Below are positions 57,682 to 64,000 of a stretch of 64,000 nucleotides of DNA, one piece after another (the first letter of the stretch is position 1; each line of letters opens with the position of its first letter). Source of the stretch: Rhyacophila brunnea. Lineage: Eukaryota; Arthropoda; Insecta; Trichoptera; Rhyacophilidae. The stretch is from contig JAGYXB010001571.1 in the NCBI GenBank assembly GCA_022495005.1, forward strand, positions 434,001 to 498,000, in the 5' to 3' direction. The notes under the pieces are model-generated. The model had not been told where the DNA came from, made no database searches, and saw nothing but the letters and a program-made list of their open reading frames with translations. The position numbers and the translations under genes were made by a program.

Positions 57682-58387
57682 CTAGTAAAATTTATCATTT
57701 ATAATGCTTTTTACTGAATGTATATGACATGACAGTTTCAAAAGGACAATTATTTTTTTAAATAAAGAATCCATAGCTAATGGATGCTATGTTCTTGCAA
57801 CTTTTAAATACATTGTAATAACATGATTCCCATGGAAAAAATATTATTGAGGGCAGTACAGTGCGTTTTTAATATCAATCTTCTGTGTCACCACAGTCGT
57901 TTCTGGAACTAAAACCCGTCCCCTGCATTTACTTTCCCCGCTACTACATTCTCCACACCCATAGGTAATTCAGTATGTGTTGGATATTGTGTGGAGTTTT
58001 ATTAACATGAAAATGCCTAGACCTCTGCGGAAGCAGATGAAGAGCGTCATTTCGAATGTAGAAGTATTATGGAGGAGAATAGTGCCAGTATTAGTGCCAG
58101 AGATAGAGTATCTGCTATGACAAGGCAACACGTAAAGAGCATGTGACATAATCAGTCGGTACGCAAAAACCATATGATGTAACGCTGTCAGCGCATGCAG
58201 CACTATGATATGAAAGACTTTTAAAAAAGTCACACTGTACCTTTGACCTTATCTGTATTAATATTTTGAACTTTAATGGGTATTTATTGTTAAATAAGTT
58301 TTTTCCACAATTTTTTTTAAAAATCTACAGCTGTTTGCTTTTCTTTTGTAGCAATCTGATATCGTAAAATACTACATTCACTAGTAA
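57682..58387. other. Region that should hold the Pkd2-like first exon and promoter
   Basis: No N-terminal coding sequence could be recognised on the minus strand. The frame 57970-58233 has no similarity to the family. Confidence 0.35.
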
Positions 58388-58596
58388 GCGGAGAGCCTAT
58401 ATGGTTCTCCATAGAGTGGAGGTTAAATTCCCAATATTTTTTACAAGGAATTCATTGTTAGCTATTCGCCCAACCCAGTGGATCTTTACAGTACATCAAA
58501 CACAAATTGAAAACAACCAGTATTTTTTGAGAGATAAATGATCGAACCTGTCAGCTACATTTTCAAACAGGTACTCCACCTACTAGGCCACCATGT
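58388..58596 (-). mobile_element. SINE S1, diverged copy
   Basis: The S1 order on the minus strand: GAGAGCCTATATGGTTCTCC, TAGAGTGGAGG, ACAAGGAATTCATTGTTAGC, CCCAACCCAGTGGATC, CACAAATTGAAAAC, then a degraded head with GATCGAACCTG. Old copy between the two divergent genes. Confidence 0.65.
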
Positions 58597-59145
58597 ATAT
58601 GCATATGTATTGCACCGTGCGATGGCTTTGTAATATTGTTTGTTTATAAAAATAAAAATACTATTTAAACAGTCACTGATGCTCAATAATACACTGGAAT
58701 ATAATACGGAATATAAACTATGTTACAGTATGTAGATATGCTTTCGAATTTTATTAATATTTATGTAAAACGTAAAGAAAAATGTGTTTGGTTCAATTCT
58801 CTTTGGTTTGGCTGTAAATAAAATCATGAAAATTTAATATTGTATAGAGAATAATCATATTTTTAAAAGATATACCTAAGTAGGTACGTGAAGAATTTTA
58901 ATATTACAAATAGTTCAAGTATACTTATTCTTTATACTTGGTTGGTTATAATTATTTTTAGTAGTGGTAACAAATAAATAATAAAATTATCAGACAGTAT
59001 TCGCCTGTCAAGTTTTCACTAGTTCTGAGCGCTGTCTGCAAATGCAAATTTTGTAATTGTGAGAAATAGTAACAATTCTGAACTAATATTTATTCGCGAA
59101 ACGTTTCTTTGATAATCGGTTTAAGTCCTTATTGGAAAACTCAAA
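58597..59145 (+). promoter_or_regulatory. Upstream region and 5' UTR of the tetraspanin gene
   Basis: No TATA or initiator can be assigned with confidence. The gene on the other side is transcribed away from here, so at least one promoter must lie in this interval or slightly upstream. Confidence 0.3.
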
Positions 59146-59205
59146 ATGTGTGGGGGATTTACATGCTCCAAAAATGCCTTGACAGCACTCAACATATTGT
59201 ACATT
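59146..59205 (+). CDS. Tsp97E: Tetraspanin (TSPAN13/31, Tsp97E type), exon 1
   Basis: The gene encodes a four-pass membrane protein that organises membrane microdomains. Exon 1 holds the initiator and the Cys-bearing N-terminus MCGGFTCSKNALTALNILYI, which is diagnostic of the TSPAN13/TSPAN31 group (fly Tsp97E). The donor is ATT|GTAAGA, phase 0. The two Cys near the membrane are likely palmitoylation sites. The five exons in the window give 193 codons out of an expected total of roughly 210. The last exon is beyond 64000 or hidden after 63077. Confidence 0.95.
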
Positions 59206-59324
59206 GTAAGATTTTTTTACGAATTTCTATCGTATTATTAATCTTAAAAGCCTCTGTATAATTCATGTAGAAAAGTGTAATAGATTAGTATATGTATTAA
59301 AAATTAATTCTTGGTTTGTTTTAG

Positions 59325-59492
59325 GCGGTGGCTTTTATTTTGATCGGAGTAGCCGTCTATGGACGAGCCTCTTCGATTATCCCTAATATTCCGATTATAA
59401 GCGGGATATTGGCGTGCGGAGTACTTCTGATACTAATTTCTATTTTGGGGATAGCAGGCGCCGTGAAGCACCACCAAGTGATGCTATTTTTT
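59325..59492 (+). CDS. Tsp97E: Tetraspanin exon 2 (TM1-TM2)
   Basis: 56 codons in phase 0 from TTTTAG. AVAFILIGVAVYGRASSI finishes TM1 and enters the small loop. ISGILACGVLLILISILGIA is TM2, followed by GAVKHHQVMLFF, the KHHQ turn typical of this subgroup. Confidence 0.95.
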
Positions 59493-60309
59493 GTATCCTT
59501 TGTCAAAATACCACCAATGAATGATTCAAATCTATATGCCAGCGAATTCGTGACTGTTACTTATTTATTATCTTTGATATTTTAATACATAATAATATGA
59601 ATTAGCAATATTTACACTGTCATGTTATGTAGTAAGTAAGTAAGTGAACACAAAATTTCTCATTACTATGTCATGTGATTGTTATCTTTCACAGTTCTAA
59701 ATATGTTTAAATATTTACATTTTTAATTTTGCAGCCGAGGATTATATTTCGGTTATTTCACTACATGATGTATTTAGGAATTAATAGCTGGTTAGATACA
59801 AAGCTTTTAATTGGAAAATTGTCTCATTGTGATTTCAATGACATGTTTGACCTTTCATTGTTGATTAGTCTGTTAAAATAACACATTTGAATTGTTTTAA
59901 TCATTGTATAGAATGTATAGATGGTTGCTAACTGTGTCTTTTTGGGACAAAAACTATGGTTTTTGGTCGATTTCATTTGTTGTTCAGGAGATGTTTTCAC
60001 ATAACAATAATCTTAAAAAAACTAAGGTTGCCATTAGGAGTAGTTATAACTTTAAGTTGGAAATAGTCTACTACTTAATAGTAATTAAAAAAATTCTCAT
60101 CTGTTTATACCTCTGTACTTATAATATAAACGAGGATTTGTTAAATGGTAATCTTTAGTGTTTTAATAAGACATCAGTTTTATTTTTATACTCATAGGTA
60201 CTCAAAACCCGACAACGAATGAATTGATCTACAAGACACAACACTTGGTGATAATAGCATTTTGTTTTTATTGAGTATTTGAGATATTTTCCATGACCAT
60301 TCTATTCAG
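59493..60309 (+). other. Tetraspanin intron 2
   Basis: 817 bases, AT-rich, no internal feature recognised. Intron 1 (59206-59324) is only 119 bases. Confidence 0.7.
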
Positions 60310-60408
60310 TACATGGTTATTCTATTCATGCTTTTCCTGATCCAATTCTCCGTGGCTTGCGCTTGCCTGGCCGTCAATGCTGATCAGCAAGAGAAACTGG
60401 CGCAGCAG
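60310..60408 (+). CDS. Tsp97E: Tetraspanin exon 3 (TM3)
   Basis: 33 codons in phase 0 after [30 protein letters not shown], then [15 protein letters not shown]3 and the start of the large extracellular loop. The donor is CAG|GTACTA. Confidence 0.95.
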
Positions 60409-61817
60409 GTACTACATTTCATTTATTCAGCTTTCATTTGATGATCTATCAGCCACAGTATGAAAATCACATTATATAGTTATTACTTATATGTATTTCT
60501 CATTAATTATTGGTGTCTTAAAGCCAAACGCGAAGTTGTCGCCATTAAATTAACCTAACTAACATAAGTGGTGCTATCACAGTTTCAGACTTGAGAAATG
60601 CAAGTGGCATCCGTTAAAACAGTCAAACATATTATGAGACACAGAATTCAACCAAATATACCATTGTATTTTGTTTATTTGTACATAAGGTGAAACAAAC
60701 CTCAATTTCTATTGAATTTCAAATGAAATACAACACTACATAATATACTTGACAGATATCTGTGCATAATACACCTGACTATTCCGATGACTGTCATCTG
60801 CGTTTCTCAATTCCGTTTTTATTGTGTGTGCTGCCACTCACTAAACAATCACTAAGCGTTATGCAGCGCTTAAAATATAGCTAAACATCTGGCCTGGCTC
60901 TAAGTTATAATGTTAATTTCACACAATATTGTAGTTAGGTATAGGATTGAATTATTGCATGTTGCAAATCATACTTAGGCATATTTCAGTGGTCTTGCCT
61001 ATGAATAATCTGAAAGTAATCTGTCCTAGAAAATGCTGTCATTAATATTTTATTAATGCTGAATGACAAATTTAATTTCATACCTCTTATCTGACTTAAA
61101 TTTTTAATACAATAATGCTTTCAATCTTCTAACTTACTGCACTTATTCATGAACTCTCAATTATTAATATAATAAATAGTGAATGTTTCAAAATAGATAA
61201 TAGTAAGTATTCATGTATTACCTATTCTATTTATGTTCAAGATAAGAATAAACTAGGGTATTTATTTATTTGTTTTCTGTCTATCCCTTGCTATTCTGCT
61301 CATATTCGCTGTTAATTATTAGGATACTTATCTTATTGATAAAATATAAAGGCCGTATTCCATAAGTATTGCTGCAAAATGAGAATTATTATTTACAACT
61401 GCGTTTTACTCAGTTATTTATTTTAACATTATTTAACTGTGATCTTGAAAATTAATCCTGTAATATTCCATTAGTGACATGATAATAAATTCTTATTATA
61501 TTGTATAAAAATACAAATTATTGAAACAAAAGTCATTTAACTTTGCAATAAAGTGAGAAAATAACATTTATCTTATTTCACGTTGCAAAACAGAATCTAC
61601 ATGCTTTGCCTGTCTGCACTTACTATGTAAAATTTGTTGACAACTGTCAAATGATTTGATCGTACGTGCGTGATTCCTGGCATGTGGCATGTGCTGGAAA
61701 AAAATATTAAAAATTGATTGCTGGGGTCGCGATGAACAAGGGTTACCTGTATATCTTAGGATGTAGGATTTTGGATTTATCAATAATATTGATTTTTATT
61801 GTTTGAAATGTTTTCAG
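60409..61817 (+). other. Tetraspanin intron 3
   Basis: 1409 bases, nothing recognised inside. Confidence 0.7.
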
Positions 61818-61940
61818 GGTTGGTCCACTATTGATGATGATCTCAAAATAGAGGTGCAGAGCACTTTTAACTGCTGCGGATTCCATGATAGAAGTGTCGT
61901 CAACACTACCATGTCTCATCCGTCATGTGATGCTGTCGAT
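61818..61940 (+). CDS. Tsp97E: Tetraspanin exon 4 (large loop, CCG motif)
   Basis: 41 codons after TTTTCAG: GWSTIDDDLKIEVQSTFNCC then GFHDRSVVNTTMSHPSCDAV. CCG is the hallmark tetraspanin motif of the large extracellular loop. NTT is a potential N-glycosylation site. Confidence 0.95.
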
Positions 61941-62948
61941 GTAAGAATCTTTTTATATAACAATGTTACTGAGTGACATACATTTTCCCAGAGAAACTCG
62001 TGTGCCATCCTCTTATGGTTACATTTGCAGTGAAGCAAAGAAAATCAACTGACCAATTACGTTGCTATAAATATAATTGTGGCCTAACGATCATACTTAC
62101 TTGACCGAGTCAAAGTCTATAAGTATACATAGCATTTTCTCATGAATATCAGATTATAGTATTCTCAATGTAATGTGTTTCATTAATACATATTTATTAT
62201 CTAATGAGCTGTCCGAAATCAACTGAGTGTAATTACATACATAACAAGTATTTAGGTGGTAAATAAGATTAACTGAATAATTTTTATAAAATGGTGTTCC
62301 CATAGCAATATTTTGAAACCCATTAAAATATTTTTATGATATGCTACCAATTCTTTTTGTGTCAAATAATAAAAATCTTAATATAAGACGTAAAATACTT
62401 TATTTCTGTGTAGTACCGAAGCAGTGAATTGTTTGCTTTTAATTATTTAAAAAAAATAGATCTAGGTACAGCTTTTTTTTATATTCATATTTTGAAACCA
62501 ACCAATTGGGGAAGATTTCAGATTGATTGGAGCAATAGCAAAAAAGATTGGCTAGTGACATGAGGGGCACCCATTGTTCAATGGAACCTCTAGCGGTGAC
62601 AAACTGAGCTGACCATACCCTGCTTTCACCCCATCAAACTTAGTGGGGTCTGCAGTATAAGTTTATATTGTATTTTAGTTGAGTGGGTCGACAATACGCC
62701 GTTCTCTTTGGTTTTATGACTAAATTTTATTATTCTTTTTAGTTTCTTTTGGTGCTGTCTTCTATCGAAGGTTGACGACCAACTTGTAGTACACCTACCC
62801 TGGGCGAATTGTATCAGATCCCTAATGTCTTGAGTATTTTGACAGTTACGTAGCCAAGAGAATCTCATTACGTATGCCACCTTGCCTATCCTACCTTTCC
62901 CTGCATTATGAATTGGAGTAAAGTTTAATTAATTAATTAATATTCCAG
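61941..62948 (+). other. Tetraspanin intron 4 with an unassigned repeat-like stretch
   Basis: At about 62500-62900 the DNA is less AT-rich and includes an 84-codon minus-strand frame rich in Lys, Gln and Arg. The style resembles decayed retrotransposon sequence, but no motif allows a family call. Confidence 0.4.
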
Positions 62949-63077
62949 AAAATCTGCTGTGGAGGTGACATCAAGGACAATTGTTGGTGTCCTCCTTGCC
63001 TGGTTAATATGCAGGCCACCATCAATTATGCGTTTAAACTTTGCGGCGGAATCGGCTTGTTCTTCAGCTTCACCGAG
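62949..63077 (+). CDS. Tsp97E: Tetraspanin exon 5 (loop end, start of TM4)
   Basis: 43 codons after TTCCAG: KICCGGDIKDNCWCPPCLVN supplies the remaining loop cysteines, and KLCGGIGLFFSFTE begins TM4, as in TSPAN31. The donor GAG|GTAAAA is in phase 0. The terminal exon (rest of TM4 and tail) was not found in the window. Confidence 0.93.
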
Positions 63078-63510
63078 GTAAAATCTCTTCAAAATTCTTT
63101 TTAGAATGTATGTTTTAATATTATGAATGATAATAAATTTATTATTTTAAGATCTTTTTCATTTTATTTGATTGCACTGTTTTTTAATAATTCAAGAATT
63201 TGATAGTGGTCTAATACCAGTGGCTAAGGGTGGAGGTGGGCTGTTAAGATCCGATATAAAGAGTGCGCACTAAACTTAGTCGGTCATGTGTATTTTTTTT
63301 CTTTGAACTAAGACTACAAATTGCAGATATTGTCGGTTAGTTTTTAAAATTAAATTAAACCATGCGTAAACCAAGCCATAATAGATAGTAATAGTCAAAA
63401 AATATTTGTCTATCTATAAAATATCAAAAATTATGCCACCAAATCATACATGATTTTAGATAGTTTATAGATAGAAGAATATTTTTTTATTTACTATGAT
63501 TTGGCAGGGG
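63078..63510. other. Tetraspanin intron 5, start
   Basis: About 63222-63260 carries the short dispersed phrase also seen near 23735-23770. No exon recognised. Confidence 0.4.
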
Positions 63511-64000
63511 TAGAGTTGGGTATTTCCCGAGAAAATCTCAATCTCGAGATTCGGGATTTCCAGAAACGAATTCTCAGGAATTCTCGATCGGGAAATTTAA
63601 AAAAACCTGTAAATATCCTAAAATTAGTGTAAAAACAGACAAATTCCAAAAAATTATGATTTTTTTTTATTTATGTGAGAAGACAAACAAAATAGAAGTA
63701 GGAAAACAAAAATAATTAAAAACATTACTTATTAAAATGGAATTTCAAAAAACACAGACTGTCAATCGCGTACGCTTTTGAGATACAAAATTCTCTGATG
63801 TTGCAAAAATTGCGCTCATTTTGAGTCGATGTTGGCTTAATTGTGTTAAATGCCCCGATCAGTCTTTGAACGTTTTGTGTTTCTGTCCACTTTTTTCATA
63901 TAGAAAATCGTTTTTTCAATTAATATTTGATAATAAAGAAATCCCGAATCCCGAGAAAAGATTCCCGAGATCCGGGATTTCCTGAAATGGTAAAAATTTC
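63511..64000. mobile_element. hAT element family H1, copy 2, cut by the window end
   Basis: Starts TAGAGTTGGGTATTTCCCGA like 6710 and follows that copy closely, but lacks the 362-base TTAA MITE: sequence equivalent to both sides of it is joined at a single TTAA at about 63846-63849. The right end is outside the window. Confidence 0.85.

Noticed and set aside
57970..58233. Minus-strand frame as the missing Pkd2-like first exon
   Set aside because: No similarity to polycystin N-termini and no suitable donor in phase with the S1 exon.
1..64000. CRISPR arrays, operons, phage or other prokaryotic systems
   Set aside because: The window is eukaryotic: spliced genes, SINEs and insect-type transposons. 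The regular repeats seen are microsatellites, a tandem duplication and an RTE-derived array.

Overview
This window is AT-rich arthropod nuclear DNA, almost certainly from an insect. It has spliced genes with GT/AG introns, a mariner with TA target duplications, hAT, TTAA-flanked and pogo-like elements, tRNA-derived SINEs and an RTE-type non-LTR retrotransposon. Short GTAGGTACCTA-like motifs are frequent in the non-coding DNA. The species cannot be fixed from the sequence alone. Everything here was read by eye; no alignment or search was run.

Three genes can be supported. (1) On the + strand, a coiled-coil protein with a basic Ser/Pro-rich tail and an SxIP motif, which suggests a microtubule plus-end protein. 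Its secure exons are 19695-19793 and 35387-36145 (stop). A candidate first coding exon lies at 14779-14868, and a further or alternative terminal exon at 38575-39153. (2) On the - strand, a polycystin-2 (TRPP/Pkd2-like) channel in nine exons from 57681 down to 43606. All splice phases agree and the exons add up to 1584 bases in frame. The first N-terminal exon is not recognised and the cytoplasmic tail is very short. (3) On the + strand from 59146, a tetraspanin of the TSPAN13/TSPAN31 (fly Tsp97E) type. Five exons are inside the window and the last part lies beyond it. Genes 1 and 2 are tail to tail. Genes 2 and 3 are head to head, about 1.5 kb apart.

Most of the rest is mobile DNA, and many insertions can be bounded to the base. 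From left to right: a 1.87 kb TIR element (3383-5253); a hAT element (6710-7588) with a TTAA-flanked MITE nested inside it; a 5'-inverted RTE insertion (9736-11062) inside an 11-base target duplication; a hAT element (15065-16006) carrying a transposase C-terminus and a second nested TTAA MITE; a 515-base hAT MITE (16030-16544); a SCAND3/ZBED-like hAT remnant (18709-19087); a 354-base foldback element with near-perfect 160-base arms (19957-20310); an apparently intact mariner (23786-25089); further hAT elements (26755-27394, 32969-33550); a perfect 366-base tandem duplication (33826-34557); an AATT-flanked MITE (41846-42198); a second mariner with one frameshift (44588-45890); a SINE with perfect target duplication (46095-46345); a satellite-like array built from RTE tails (48460-49660) interrupted by a related AATT-flanked MITE (49228-49508); a deleted pogo-like element (49906-51839); another hAT (53590-54438); another TTAA MITE (55433-55781); and a second copy of the first hAT running off the right end (63511-64000).

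I found no convincing new biochemical system. The best material is the set of dated, nested and structurally odd transposon insertions, the SxIP coiled-coil gene with two possible 3' ends, and the short-tailed Pkd2-like channel.
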